Of a DNA stretch of 47,454 bases, positions 17,048 through 25,844 are shown in pieces. This DNA comes from Actinospica acidithermotolerans (GTDB taxonomy: Bacteria > Actinomycetota > Actinomycetes > Streptomycetales > Catenulisporaceae). Location: the NCBI RefSeq assembly GCF_018139625.1, contig NZ_JAGSOH010000051.1, positions 1 through 47,454 on the forward strand. Direction: 5' to 3'. Numbering within the stretch: position 1 is the stretch's first letter; the number at the start of each line of letters is the position of its first letter. Both the position numbers and the translations under genes were made by a program. The notes beneath the pieces are model-generated. The model worked only from the letters and a program-made list of their open reading frames with translations, had not been told where the DNA came from and did not search any database.

Positions 17048-17409
17048 CGCAGCACCATCAGCACCGTGGCGAGCATCGCGATCGCCAGCATCCCTAATGT
17101 CAGGAGCCCGACGACTCCGGCGGGGGGCAGCGGAGCGGCCTTCACCATCGCGTGGTGGGAGGCACGCCAACGCTGGTAGGCGAGCACCACGAGTGCCACG
17201 GCGAGGCCGAGGCAGAGGTCTGACAAAAGACCCCTGCCATGGCGCAGCCCGAAAGGCAGTGCGAGCTGCCGCACGGCCACACCCGCGGCCAGCAGTGCGA
17301 GTGCGGTGCGGACCCAGGCCAGGAACGTGCGCTCGTTGGCCAGGACATAGCGGTAATCGACCTCGGTGGCCTCGAGCTTGTGCCGGGTACCGGAAAACAC
17401 GCCCTGCAT
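17044..17409 (-). CDS. DUF202 (YidH-like) membrane protein
   Basis: This 121-aa protein has the DUF202 hallmark DYRYVLANERTFLAWVRTAL, followed by three membrane helices (GVAVRQLALPFG region, LGLAVALVVLAYQRW, VVGLLTLGMLAIAML). ATG 17409 is preferred to ATG 17427 because GGGAAAGG precedes it by about 10 bases. It is translationally coupled to a second DUF202-like gene by an ATGA overlap. Role unknown. Confidence 0.85.
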   Translation of the reverse strand: MQGVFSGTRHKLEATEVDYRYVLANERTFLAWVRTALALLAAGVAVRQLALPFGLRHGRGLLSDLCLGLAVALVVLAYQRWRASHHAMVKAAPLPPAGVVGLLTLGMLAIAMLATVLMVLR

Positions 17410-17427
17410 GGACCGCACCTTTCCCAT

Positions 17428-18572
17428 AGCGCCGACTTTGCGGCGTTTCGCGCCGCCGATGCTAGCGATCGCGGGGCTGGCGTTCGGACCACTGAGCGTC
17501 GAAGATCACCCGAACCGGGGAGCGGGCGCGGGTTTCAGGAGCCGGGGCCCCGCGGCCCCTGGCCTCCCAGATCCGATGGTAGGCAAGTATTTCTGTAACC
17601 GATATAGTATTCGCTGCTGCGCGCGGCGACCGGAATGGCTCTTCGGAAGGGGAGCGCTGGCTGGACACACCTTCTCGGCAGGGGATGACCAGGCCGCCTT
17701 CCGCGAGTACGTCGCGACTCGGCTCGGGGAGTTGACGTTCGCCTTCTCCGACTCCGTGCTGCCCGCTGACTGCATCGTCGGCTCGAGCGCCGAATCGAGC
17801 GCCTTCCACGGATACGTCGCGATGCATCTCGCTGCACTTGTTCGGGTGTTCGAAGCCGCGGAGACCTCCGGCGGCTCTTCCCGCACAACCGGGCCTTGCG
17901 GCAATCCGCCTGGCCGAGGCCGTGGTCCCCGATCGATGACGTAGGGATCGGCGCTCAGGCGACTACGGTGTCTGCGTCCGCGCTTGTCGGGCAGTTCGAG
18001 TAATCGTCGCGGTGCGCGGTTCGCCGTAGCATGCGGATGGCACCGTTCGGTGTACCGGGGGCCGGGGAGGGAGGGGAGGCGTATGGCTGAGCATATGCCG
18101 GAGAGGATGGACGTGCCGGGAGGATTGGTCGCCGCCCTGGTGTCGCGGATGCTCGATGAAGCGGTGCGGACGGCCGCACCGCGCGGACCATCGAGCGTGT
18201 TCAGCCTGCGGGCACCCTCCACGTACGCTACCGACGCCATCACTCAATCGTGTCGCATACCAAGCATTTAGGCTGCCAAGCTATCCATAGAGGCTAAGAG
18301 GCGATATGAATAGGCGACGAGGCGATGGGCGTCGGAGTACGACCCACGGGCGCTCCGGCGCCCCAGAGGAAGACCGATGACCAGGACCAGGACCGCGGCA
18401 GCCGCCAAGGCCGCATCCCGGGCGGCCGTGCCGCGCTGACCCTCGCGGCCGCGGCCTCGCCGGCACTGGCCGAGGAGTGTCCTGACCCGTGAGCCGGTCG
18501 GCGCCGCGGCGGTGTTCATCCATCCGGCGCCGCGGCGCCGACCTTCAAAGTCTGCACAACCGGCGTGCCCAC
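17428..18572. other. 1.1 kb without a recognisable complete gene
   Basis: A plus frame around 17680-17890 holds two imperfectly repeated phrases (AAFREYVATRLGEL and SAFHGYVAMHLAAL) vaguely like the N-terminus of SigE-type ECF sigma factors, but no sigma domain follows. A short frame 18083-18271 (62 codons, MAEHMPERMDVPGGL...) has a very strong ribosome site (GGAGGGAGGGGAGG) but no recognised family. AT-rich promoter-like motifs lie at 17574-17600 and 18255-18280. The region looks like remnants. Confidence 0.4.
18083..18271 (+). CDS. Possible small ORF (62 aa) with strong RBS
   Basis: ATG 18083 follows a purine run GGAGGGAGGGGAGG at the right spacing. The product (MAEHMPERMDVPGGLVAALV...) has a short amphipathic segment and no recognised domain. 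It may be the 5' stub of a deleted gene. Confidence 0.3.
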   Translation: MAEHMPERMDVPGGLVAALVSRMLDEAVRTAAPRGPSSVFSLRAPSTYATDAITQSCRIPSI

Positions 18573-18750
18573 ATGGACTCTTCGGTCTCAGTCGTCCTCG
18601 GACTCGGCATCCTGTGCGTCTGCCTGGTGCTCAAGGTCCTGCATCTGCTCACCGCCGCGCTCTTCGGCTTCTACCTCGCCTCGACCGGGCTGGCGCCGCA
18701 GATCACCGCGTTCTCGCACGCGATCGGCTCACTGGGCGCGTTCGTCCGAC
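18573..18750 (+). pseudogene. Small membrane protein stub, C-terminus replaced
   Basis: From ATG 18573: MDSSVSVVLGLGILCVCLVL, then KVLHLLTAALFGFYLASTGL, then APQITAFSHAIGSLGAF. It resembles small plasmid/integrative-element-associated actinobacterial membrane proteins that read ...LLT..LFGFFLASTG.AP.I. After GAFV the frame enters the antisense of the convergent oxygenase gene and runs to 19499, so the natural end is lost. The last 22 bases overlap that gene's 3' end. Confidence 0.4.
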
Positions 18751-19502
18751 CCTGGCCACTGCGCGATGCCGAACTGCGGAACTTGGGCCTGGATCCAGTC
18801 GTTGAGCGCGGGGCTCGACTCGAAGCTCGCGATCAGCGCGTACCGGGTGTGCGTGCCCGAGTGCGCGCCGCCGTGCCAGAGCCGCTCCGAGTCGACCACG
18901 GCCTGCTGACCGGCCGGAAGCGGGATCTGGTACTCGGTCTTCTTGTTGAACCGCTCCGAGCGCACCAGCAGCCGCGAGGTCGCGTCGTTGGTGAACTCGT
19001 GCCACACCCGCACGATCCAGCCGTTCGAGTCCGGGTTCTTCATGTTGTTGTTGTCCTGGTGCAGGCCCCAGCGCGCCTCGCGGATCGTGTTCGGCTTCAT
19101 CCGCAGCAGCTGCACCCGGCCGTAGTTCGCGCCGATCGAGTCCAGCCACGCCATGATCGTCGGGCACTTCTCCGCGTTCGGCGTCGGCACGCACTCCAGC
19201 TCCTCCTTGCCCACCTCGGCGGCGCCGATCATCTCGATCTTGCCGGTCGGCGAGGTGATCGGAGCGAAGAAGGTGAACGGGTCGCTCTTGTACGTGGTGT
19301 ACTCCAGCGACTCCCATTCCGAGGCGGGGATCTCCGGACCCGCGTACTTCTTCAGCTGCACGTAACCGCCGCCGGCCTCCACCAGCGGGGCACGGTAGTG
19401 CTTCGTGTTCAGATCCGGCACGAACGGCGGCTTGCGCACACCCGTGAGGTCCAACAGCTTCCCGGTGTACTCGTTCTTCAGAACGTCGCTGAGACCTGAC
19501 AT
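18729..19502 (-). CDS. Putative Fe(II)/2-oxoglutarate-dependent oxygenase-like protein
   Basis: This is a 257-aa soluble protein. I infer a double-stranded beta-helix oxygenase from the pattern RVQLLRMKPNT, then GLHQD (His148, Asp150), then SERLWHGGAH (His210, with His214 nearby) and THTRYAL (Arg220). An HxD, a distal His about 60 residues later and an Arg 10 residues after it match the iron-binding triad and 2-oxoglutarate-binding Arg of aspartyl/prolyl-hydroxylase-like enzymes. Substrate unknown. ATG 19502 has GGGGAG about 7 bases upstream; earlier ATGs at 19517 and 19568 are possible. It is divergent from a secreted phosphoesterase at 19744. Confidence 0.7.
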   Translation of the reverse strand: MSGLSDVLKNEYTGKLLDLTGVRKPPFVPDLNTKHYRAPLVEAGGGYVQLKKYAGPEIPASEWESLEYTTYKSDPFTFFAPITSPTGKIEMIGAAEVGKEELECVPTPNAEKCPTIMAWLDSIGANYGRVQLLRMKPNTIREARWGLHQDNNNMKNPDSNGWIVRVWHEFTNDATSRLLVRSERFNKKTEYQIPLPAGQQAVVDSERLWHGGAHSGTHTRYALIASFESSPALNDWIQAQVPQFGIAQWPGSDERAQ

Positions 19503-19633
19503 TCCTTCGCTCCCCATGCCATCTGTGCTCGCGCTCCACGAGCCGTCTACTCGATAGACATCCAGCAAGGCATCTCGGTTCCCGAAAGGTTCGGAGCCCT
19601 GGCATCAGCCGTTGGGGTGCTCTTCCCGACGAT

Positions 19634-19666
19634 GTTCACCCACCCGTCAGTTCCCATTCGCCGCAC
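19634..19666 (+). promoter_or_regulatory. PHO-box-like direct repeats upstream of phosphoesterase
   Basis: GTTCACCCACC (19634-19644) matches the 11-base PhoP repeat unit (GTTCACC plus 4). Units in phase after it, CGTCAGT and ATTCGCC, match less well. It lies about 80-110 bases upstream of the start codon. PhoP control is inference. Confidence 0.4.
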
Positions 19667-19743
19667 CGGCCCTAGCGGCGCCGATAACTTTGGAAGCCAA
19701 GCATTTCGTCTGCCATGGCTTCAGTTTCCGGAGGGAATCCCTG

Positions 19744-21384
19744 ATGCACCCCAAGACCAAGCGGCGCGCGGCGGTAACCGCCGCGGCCGGTGCGGTCGCG
19801 CTCGGCCTGTCCTTCGCGGTCGCCCAACCCAGCTTCGGCTCGCAGAATGCCGGCACGGTCGCCCCCGAATCGTCGGGGGCTTCGGTCATGCTCACCGGCG
19901 CGCACCTCGGTACCGCGACGCCGATCCAGCACGTGGTGGTGATCTACGACGAGAACGTCTCGTTCGACCACTACTTCGGCACCTACCCGAACGCGGCGAA
20001 CACCGACGGCACCACGTTCCGCGCCGCCGCGAACACCCCGGCCGTCAACGGCCTGACGCCTGGTCTCCTGGAGAACAACCCGAACGGGGCCAACCCGACC
20101 CGGCTGAACCCGTCCCAGGCGCTGACCTGCGACCAGGACCACGACATGACGCCGGAGCAAAAGGCCTACGACAAGGGCCTGGCCGACAAGTTCCCGCAGT
20201 ACACGGGTGTGGCCAACTGCTCCTCGCCGGACACCGGCCTGCCCGGCCTGGTGATGGACTACTACGACGGCAACACCGTCACCGGCCTGTGGAACTACGC
20301 GCAGCACTACGCGATGAGCGATGACAACTACGGCTCGGTCTACGGCCCGTCCACCCCGGGCGCGCTCAACCTGATCTCCGGTCAGACCTACGGCGCTCAG
20401 ATCATCGACTCCGCCACCGGCAAGACGGTCATCGACGCCTCGACCGTCGCCTCCCCGAACTCCTCCGGCGTCGGCACGGACATCCGGGACATGGACCCGT
20501 ACTACGACGACTGCTCCAAGGCCGGCGACCAGCTGAAGATGTCCGGTACGAACGTCGGCGACCTGCTCAACGCCAAGCACGTGACCTGGGGCTGGTTCGA
20601 GGGCGGGTTCGCCCCGACCGCGAAGGCGACCGCGAGTGCGAAGGCCGTGTGCGGCGCGTCGCACACCAACGTCGGCGGCGCGTCGATCAGCGACTACATC
20701 GCACACCACGAGCCGTTCCAGTACTACGCTTCCACGGCCAACCCGCACCACGTCGCCCCGAAGAACGAGGCCGAGGTCGGCCACAACGGGCAGGCCAACC
20801 ACCAGTACGACCTGTCGTACTTCTACGACTCGCTCAAGGACGGCAACCTGCCGTCGGTCTCGTTCGTCAAGCAGGCCGGATACCAGGACGGGCACGCCGG
20901 GTACTCCGACCCGATCGACGAGCAGGCCGGCGTGGTCAACCTGGTCAACACGATCGAGTCCTCGAAGTACTGGAGTTCGACCGCGATCTACATCACCTAC
21001 GACGACTCGGACGGCTGGTACGACCACCAGGCCCCGCCGAACGTCAACTCCTCCTCCGACCCGGCCATGGACGCGCTCGACGGCACCGGGACGTGCAACT
21101 CGACCGCCCGCACTCCGCTGGCCGGGGAGCAGGACCGCTGCGGCTACGGCCCGCGGATCCCGCTACTGGTGATCTCCCCGTATGCCAAGACGAACTACGT
21201 CAACCACTCGGTGACCGACCAGAGTTCGATCCTGGCGTTCGTCGAGCAGAACTGGAGCACCGGCACCATCTCGGGTTCCTTCGACCAGGTCGCCGGGTCG
21301 CTCGACCCGTTCTTCGACTTCGGCAAGCGCAGCGCGCGCCGGATCCTGCTCAGCCCGACCTCGGGTGCCGTGCTGCGCGACTGA
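19744..21384 (+). CDS. Secreted phosphoesterase (phospholipase C / AcpA-type acid phosphatase family)
   Basis: This 546-aa exported protein has a basic N-terminus, a hydrophobic core and an Ala-rich cleavage region (about 1-33). The phosphoesterase-family signature IQHVVVIYDENVSFDHYFGT is at about 61-80. The nucleophile region is YGPSTPGALNLISGQ, and late metal-site segments include YDDSDGWYDH and GPRIPLLVISPYAK. Members hydrolyse phospholipids or phosphomonoesters outside the cell and often serve phosphate scavenging. GGAGGGAA precedes ATG 19744 by about 8 bases. A PHO-box-like repeat upstream and the nearby pst operon support that role. Substrate preference cannot be read. Confidence 0.92.
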   Translation: MHPKTKRRAAVTAAAGAVALGLSFAVAQPSFGSQNAGTVAPESSGASVMLTGAHLGTATPIQHVVVIYDENVSFDHYFGTYPNAANTDGTTFRAAANTPAVNGLTPGLLENNPNGANPTRLNPSQALTCDQDHDMTPEQKAYDKGLADKFPQYTGVANCSSPDTGLPGLVMDYYDGNTVTGLWNYAQHYAMSDDNYGSVYGPSTPGALNLISGQTYGAQIIDSATGKTVIDASTVASPNSSGVGTDIRDMDPYYDDCSKAGDQLKMSGTNVGDLLNAKHVTWGWFEGGFAPTAKATASAKAVCGASHTNVGGASISDYIAHHEPFQYYASTANPHHVAPKNEAEVGHNGQANHQYDLSYFYDSLKDGNLPSVSFVKQAGYQDGHAGYSDPIDEQAGVVNLVNTIESSKYWSSTAIYITYDDSDGWYDHQAPPNVNSSSDPAMDALDGTGTCNSTARTPLAGEQDRCGYGPRIPLLVISPYAKTNYVNHSVTDQSSILAFVEQNWSTGTISGSFDQVAGSLDPFFDFGKRSARRILLSPTSGAVLRD

Positions 21385-21595
21385 CACGCGTTTCGGCGTG
21401 GACGGGACTCCACGGGCGCTGGGTGCGCTGGTCACGCGCTGCCCTCGGAGCGCGTCGGCGGTCGGGCTTCTCCCAGGTCGTGGAGGGGGCCGGCCGCCGA
21501 CGCGTGCAATCGCGGGCTGCCGCCCGGGCAGCCGTGTCGGCTCGGGGGCTCGCGGCGCTCGACCGCCGGGGCGTTCGTGCCGGTAGAGTACGTGC

Positions 21596-22099
21596 ATGAC
21601 TGCAGCTCAGCCCGCCTCCGCACGCTCCGCCGCTCAGCCGGGGGATGCGCGTGCCCTGACGGACACGGTCGCCCGGCTGCGCCGGGTGCTGCGCAGCAGC
21701 ATCCGCACGGACTATCCGTGGGAGGCGCTGCCGATGGCGCAGGTCGAGGTGATGCAACTGCTGCAGGAGGTCGCCCCGGCCCGCGTCGGTGACCTCGCGA
21801 ACCGGCTGCGGCTGTCTCCGTCCACCGTCAGCGGCCTGATCGGTCAGCTGATGACCGCGGGGCTCGTCGAGCGCGGCACCGATCCCAAGGACCGGCGGAT
21901 GTCGGTGGTGGAGCTGACCGAGGCGGGCTCCGCGCAACTGGCCGAGTGGACCAGTGCGCACGAGCGGCGGATCGCCGCCGCCCTGGACAGGCTCGGCGTC
22001 GTCGAACGCTACGCGATCGCCGCGGCGCTTCCGGCGCTCGGGCAACTGGTGGAGTACCTGAGCGACCAGCAGTCCGACGAGCAGGCCGCCACCTCCTGA
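21596..22099 (+). CDS. MarR-family transcriptional regulator (intact copy)
   Basis: This is a 167-aa protein. A helical N-terminus with SSIRTDYPWEALPMAQVEVM is followed by the winged HTH (ARVGDLANRLRLSPSTVSGL) and the wing RGTDPKDRRMSVVELT, then C-terminal dimerisation helices. It is a close paralogue of the frameshifted gene at 14051-14550. It is convergent with an MFS exporter whose stop lies 4 bases away, so it does not share a divergent promoter with it, unlike the other pair. Ligand unknown. Confidence 0.92.
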   Translation: MTAAQPASARSAAQPGDARALTDTVARLRRVLRSSIRTDYPWEALPMAQVEVMQLLQEVAPARVGDLANRLRLSPSTVSGLIGQLMTAGLVERGTDPKDRRMSVVELTEAGSAQLAEWTSAHERRIAAALDRLGVVERYAIAAALPALGQLVEYLSDQQSDEQAATS

Positions 22100-22103
22100 C
22101 CCA

Positions 22104-23600
22104 TCAGCATTCGAAGCTCGCGCCGCGAGCCTCGACGGCTGTCGGCGTGCCCTGCGGCCCGGATGGCTGGAGCGCGGTCACAGCCCAGGTCGCAAGCGCG
22201 GCGAGCGCGAGCAACCCGCCGGCGAGACGGTTGCCGAGCACGCGGTCGGCCGAACCCGCCGCGTGCAGGGCGAGGGTGACCAGCGCCACGCCCAGTGCGG
22301 TGCCCAGGGCCCGGGTCATGTTCACCAGTCCTCCGCCGGTCCCGGCCGCCGAGACGGGTATGGCGGACATGACCAGGGCGTTGTTCGCGGGCATGAAGAC
22401 CCCGAGCCCGAGCCCGGCCACCGCCAGCGCACCGGGTACCACGAGCGGGGTCGGCGGCACGGCGGCGAGCGCGCACAGTCCCGCGCACGCGATTCCCGCA
22501 CCGAGCAGCGCCCGGCCGCGATCGGAGAGCGCCGCCGGCAGCACACGTTCGGCCGCCAATGCCGCGACGGCGAATCCGACCGGCAGCGCGCTGCCGGCGA
22601 GACCCGCCGCGGTGAGCGACGCGCCGCGGGCGGTGAGCACGACCGGGACGAGAACCAGCGGCCCGAACAGCACCAGGTAGCCGCCCAACGCCCCGGCCAG
22701 CCCCGTGGATATGCGGCGCCGGCGCAGCAGCATCGGGTCGACGAGCGGGTCGGACGCCGTGCGCAGATGGTGCGCGAATCCGGCCGCTGCGGCGACGGCC
22801 GCGGTGAAGCAGCACACCAGCGCCCAGACCGGCAGATCGAGCCCGGAGATCGCGGAGATTCCGAGCAGCAGCGCGCTACTCGCCGTGGCCAGCAGCGCCA
22901 GGCCTGTCCGGTCGAAGTCGCCGGTCGGCATCCGGGTGCGGGTGCGGGGGAGCAGGTAGTGCCCGGCGGGCAGGGCGATCAGTCCGATCGGGACGTTGAC
23001 CAGGAAGATCCAGCGCCAGCCGACGGCCGTGACGATCAGGCCGCCGAGCGTCGGACCGAGCGCGAGGCCGAGGGCCTGGGCGCCGGCCTGCATGCCGAGG
23101 GCCGCGCGCATCCGCCCGGGCGGTGCGCTGGTGGTGACCAGGGCGACGCTGTTGGCCTGCAGCAACGCCGCGCCCGCCGCTTGCACCGCGCGCATCGCGA
23201 TCAGGACCGGCAAGTCCGGGGCAAGGCCGCAGGCCGCCGATGCCGCGGTGAACACCAGGAAGCCGTAGAGGTACATCAGCTTCCTGCCGTGCGCGTCCGA
23301 GAGGCGCCCGACCGGGACGAGCAGGGCGGCGAGGGCGAGCAGGTAGGCGAGGGAGACCCACTCGACGGCGGCGAGCGAGGAGTGGAACTCGGTGCGCAGA
23401 GCGGGGTAGGCGAGGGTGACCACGGAGGCGTCGAGCTGTCCCATGAACGCGCCGAAGCACACCGTGGCCACCGCCAAGCGCCATCCCGCGGGATGTGTGC
23501 GCACCACTTCGGGCCTCGGCCGTTCCGTCACCAGTAGTCGCGGCCACGCGCGCGGCTCGACACGGGACAGGACGGCGCTGTCGTTCTCGCTTCGGCTCAT
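22104..23600 (-). CDS. MFS drug exporter, DHA2-like (copy 2)
   Basis: This 498-aa paralogue of 14679-16154 has the same landmarks: FGAFMGQLDASVVTLAYPAL, VGRLSDAHGRKLMYLYGF, then LLQANSVALVTTSAP and AQALGLALGPTLGGLIV. It has about 14 membrane helices. ATG 23600 has GCGAGGA 7 bases upstream; the frame extends to 23750 but that part lacks coding character. It probably exports a toxic hydrophobic compound. It is tail-to-tail with the intact MarR gene. Confidence 0.92.
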   Translation of the reverse strand: MSRSENDSAVLSRVEPRAWPRLLVTERPRPEVVRTHPAGWRLAVATVCFGAFMGQLDASVVTLAYPALRTEFHSSLAAVEWVSLAYLLALAALLVPVGRLSDAHGRKLMYLYGFLVFTAASAACGLAPDLPVLIAMRAVQAAGAALLQANSVALVTTSAPPGRMRAALGMQAGAQALGLALGPTLGGLIVTAVGWRWIFLVNVPIGLIALPAGHYLLPRTRTRMPTGDFDRTGLALLATASSALLLGISAISGLDLPVWALVCCFTAAVAAAAGFAHHLRTASDPLVDPMLLRRRRISTGLAGALGGYLVLFGPLVLVPVVLTARGASLTAAGLAGSALPVGFAVAALAAERVLPAALSDRGRALLGAGIACAGLCALAAVPPTPLVVPGALAVAGLGLGVFMPANNALVMSAIPVSAAGTGGGLVNMTRALGTALGVALVTLALHAAGSADRVLGNRLAGGLLALAALATWAVTALQPSGPQGTPTAVEARGASFEC

Positions 23601-23744
23601 CACGTCCTCGCTTCGGTCCTGCTCACTATGACGCCAGGCAGAGATGCTTGGTTCACGAAACTCTTGGCGACGCGCGGTGAACATGGTGCCAACATACGTC
23701 ATCCGGCTGCCGGGCAGGACGACGCCATTAGCGCGCAAGGCAGT

Positions 23745-23766
23745 ATTCACTTACGCGTCACCATGC
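23745..23766 (+). promoter_or_regulatory. PHO-box-like repeat upstream of pst operon
   Basis: ATTCACTTACG followed in phase by CGTCACCATGC approximates two 11-base PhoP repeats (GTTCACC plus 4). It is 105 bases upstream of the pstB start. The surrounding 270 bases hold no gene. Confidence 0.5.
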
Positions 23767-23871
23767 CGCTGCCCAGGCCTCACCAGGCTGGATCTAAGGT
23801 TCTAGCGAAACTTACGGTTCCCGAAATGATTGGAATGAGATGGATCTTGGCGCCATACCGAGGGGCGCGCG

Positions 23872-24651
23872 ATGACCGGGTCCGTCCCCGACGGCGTACG
23901 GCCCGCACTCGAGTCGATCGAGCTCTCGCTCGGGTTCGGCGCGGTGACGGTGCTGCGCTCGGTGAGCCTGCGCATCGAGCGCGGCGGGATCTTCGCGCTG
24001 CTCGGGCCGACCGGATCGGGTAAGAGCACGTTCCTGCGCTCGCTGAACCGGATGAACGACAAGATCCCGGGTTTCCGCCGCGAGGGGCAGGTGCTGCTCG
24101 AGGGTGAGAGCATCTACGGCCAGCGCGGCGATTTGATGGACCTGCGCCGCAGGGTCGGGATGCTCTTCCAGCGCCCGAACCCTTTCCCGATGTCGATCGC
24201 GCAGAACGTGGTCGCCGGAGTGCGCGCGCACAAGATGGCCCCGCGCCGTGAGCTGTCCGCGATCGCGCAGCGGCGTCTGGAGCAGGTCGGCTTGTGGGGG
24301 GCGGTCAAAGACCGCCTCGGCGAGTCGCCGTTCCGGCTCTCGGGCGGCCAGCAGCAGCTGCTGTGCCTGGCCCGCGCCCTCGCGGTCGAGCCGGAGGTGC
24401 TGCTGCTGGATGAGCCGACCTCCTCGCTCGACCCGGTCAGCACTGAGGCGATCGAGGCGCTGATCCGCTCCCTCGCGCCTGAGCTGACGGTCGTGATCGT
24501 CACCCACAACCTCGGCCAGGCCAAGCGGGTGGCCGACCACACCGCGTTCTTCCACGACGGGCACCTGGTCGAGCACGGTCCGACCGCCCGGCTCTTCGAC
24601 TCTCCGGCCGAGGCCGAGACCGCCCGGTACATCGCCAGCGCCCTCGGCTAG
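23872..24651 (+). CDS. pstB: Phosphate ABC transporter ATP-binding protein
   Basis: This 259-aa ATPase has Walker A GPTGSGKST (45-53) and the PstB-typical LNRMNDKIPGFRREGQVLL. The Q-loop reads LFQRPNPFPMSIAQNV, a strong family marker. It also has signature LSGGQ (156-160), Walker B LLLDEPTSSLDP (177-188) and H-loop H212. It energises phosphate uptake through PstC/PstA. GAGGGG precedes ATG 23872. Unusually it is the first gene of the cluster instead of the last, and no phoU follows the transporter. Confidence 0.92.
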   Translation: MTGSVPDGVRPALESIELSLGFGAVTVLRSVSLRIERGGIFALLGPTGSGKSTFLRSLNRMNDKIPGFRREGQVLLEGESIYGQRGDLMDLRRRVGMLFQRPNPFPMSIAQNVVAGVRAHKMAPRRELSAIAQRRLEQVGLWGAVKDRLGESPFRLSGGQQQLLCLARALAVEPEVLLLDEPTSSLDPVSTEAIEALIRSLAPELTVVIVTHNLGQAKRVADHTAFFHDGHLVEHGPTARLFDSPAEAETARYIASALG

Positions 24652-24703
24652 CGCGCACCACCAGTCCGCTTACGAACCCTTATCCAGCAAGGAGACCGCT
24701 CCC

Positions 24704-25840
24704 GTGCGTCTGAAAGTCCTCGCTCCCGCTGCCCTGATAGCCGTATCGGCGCTCACCCAGGCCGGCTGCGGCAACAGCTCGACCACCGCGACCACCTCCA
24801 CGACCAGCGCCGCGGCGGCCACCGGCTCGGCCGCGGCGCTGCCGACCGCGCCGCCGGCGGGCCAGGTCTCCCTGGCCGAGACCGGCAGCACCCTGCTCTA
24901 CCCGCTGTTCAACCTCTGGGACCCGGCCTACCACACGCAGTACTCGAACGTGACGATCACGGCGCAGGGCACCGGTTCGGGCACCGGTATCTCGCAGGCC
25001 TCCGCCGGCGCCGTCAACATCGGCGCCTCCGACGCGTACCTGTCCTCGGGCCAGGTCGCCAAGACCCCGAGCCTGCTGAACATCCCGCTGGCGATCTCCG
25101 CGCAGCAGATCAATTACAACATCCCGAACTTCTCCGGCACGCTCAAGCTCAACGGCATGCTGCTGTCCGAGATCTACCAGGGCAAGATCACCAACTGGGA
25201 CGCTCCGCAGATCGCCGCGGTCAACCCGGGCGCGAAGCTGCCGAACCTCAAGATCGTGCCGGTGCACCGCTCGGACGGCTCCGGTGACACATTCCTGTTC
25301 ACCCAGTACCTCTCGAAGCAGGACGCGAGCGGCTGGGGCAACTCGATCAGCTACGGCACCACCGTCAGCTTCCCGGCCGTGGCCGGAGCGCTGGCCGAGA
25401 ACGGCAACGGCGGCATGGTCTCCGGCTGCGCGGCCACCCCGGGCTGCGTCGCCTACATCGGCATCAGCTACCTGAAGCAGACCCAGTCCAAGCACTTGGG
25501 CGAGGCGGAGATCGCCAACGCCTCCGGCAACTACGAACTGCCGACCGCCACCACGATCGGGGCCGAGGCCTCGGCGATGACCGCGCAGACCCCGGCGAAC
25601 GAGACGCTCTCGATGATCGACGGCCCGGCCCCGCAGGGCTACCCGATCATCAACTACGAGTACGCGATCGTCAACAGCAAGCAGTCCAGCGCGACCACGG
25701 CCACCGCGCTGCAGGCCTTCCTCGGCTGGGCGCTGACCGCGGGCAACGCGAGCAGCTACCTGGACCAGGTCGACTTCCAGCCGCTGCCGGCGGCGATCGT
25801 CAAGCTCTCCGACGACCAGCTCGCGAAGATCACGGGCTGA
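24704..25840 (+). CDS. pstS: Phosphate-binding lipoprotein
   Basis: This 378-aa protein starts at GTG 24704 behind AAGGAG. The signal peptide ends in a lipobox QAGC (Cys22) and is followed by a Thr/Ser/Ala-rich linker. The mature protein has PstS landmarks: [17 protein letters not shown], then [20 protein letters not shown] with IGASDAYLS (phosphate-contact loop), [15 protein letters not shown] and [11 protein letters not shown]. It captures inorganic phosphate outside the membrane and hands it to PstCA. Confidence 0.94.
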   Translation: MRLKVLAPAALIAVSALTQAGCGNSSTTATTSTTSAAAATGSAAALPTAPPAGQVSLAETGSTLLYPLFNLWDPAYHTQYSNVTITAQGTGSGTGISQASAGAVNIGASDAYLSSGQVAKTPSLLNIPLAISAQQINYNIPNFSGTLKLNGMLLSEIYQGKITNWDAPQIAAVNPGAKLPNLKIVPVHRSDGSGDTFLFTQYLSKQDASGWGNSISYGTTVSFPAVAGALAENGNGGMVSGCAATPGCVAYIGISYLKQTQSKHLGEAEIANASGNYELPTATTIGAEASAMTAQTPANETLSMIDGPAPQGYPIINYEYAIVNSKQSSATTATALQAFLGWALTAGNASSYLDQVDFQPLPAAIVKLSDDQLAKITG

Positions 25841-25844
25841 TCCG

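Noticed and set aside
17680-17890. ECF sigma factor gene
   Set aside because: Only a short N-terminal-like phrase; no sigma region 2 or 4 follows.
19672-21027. 451-aa reverse frame opposite the phosphoesterase
   Set aside because: Val/Arg/Gly-rich shadow; the phosphoesterase motifs lie on the plus strand.
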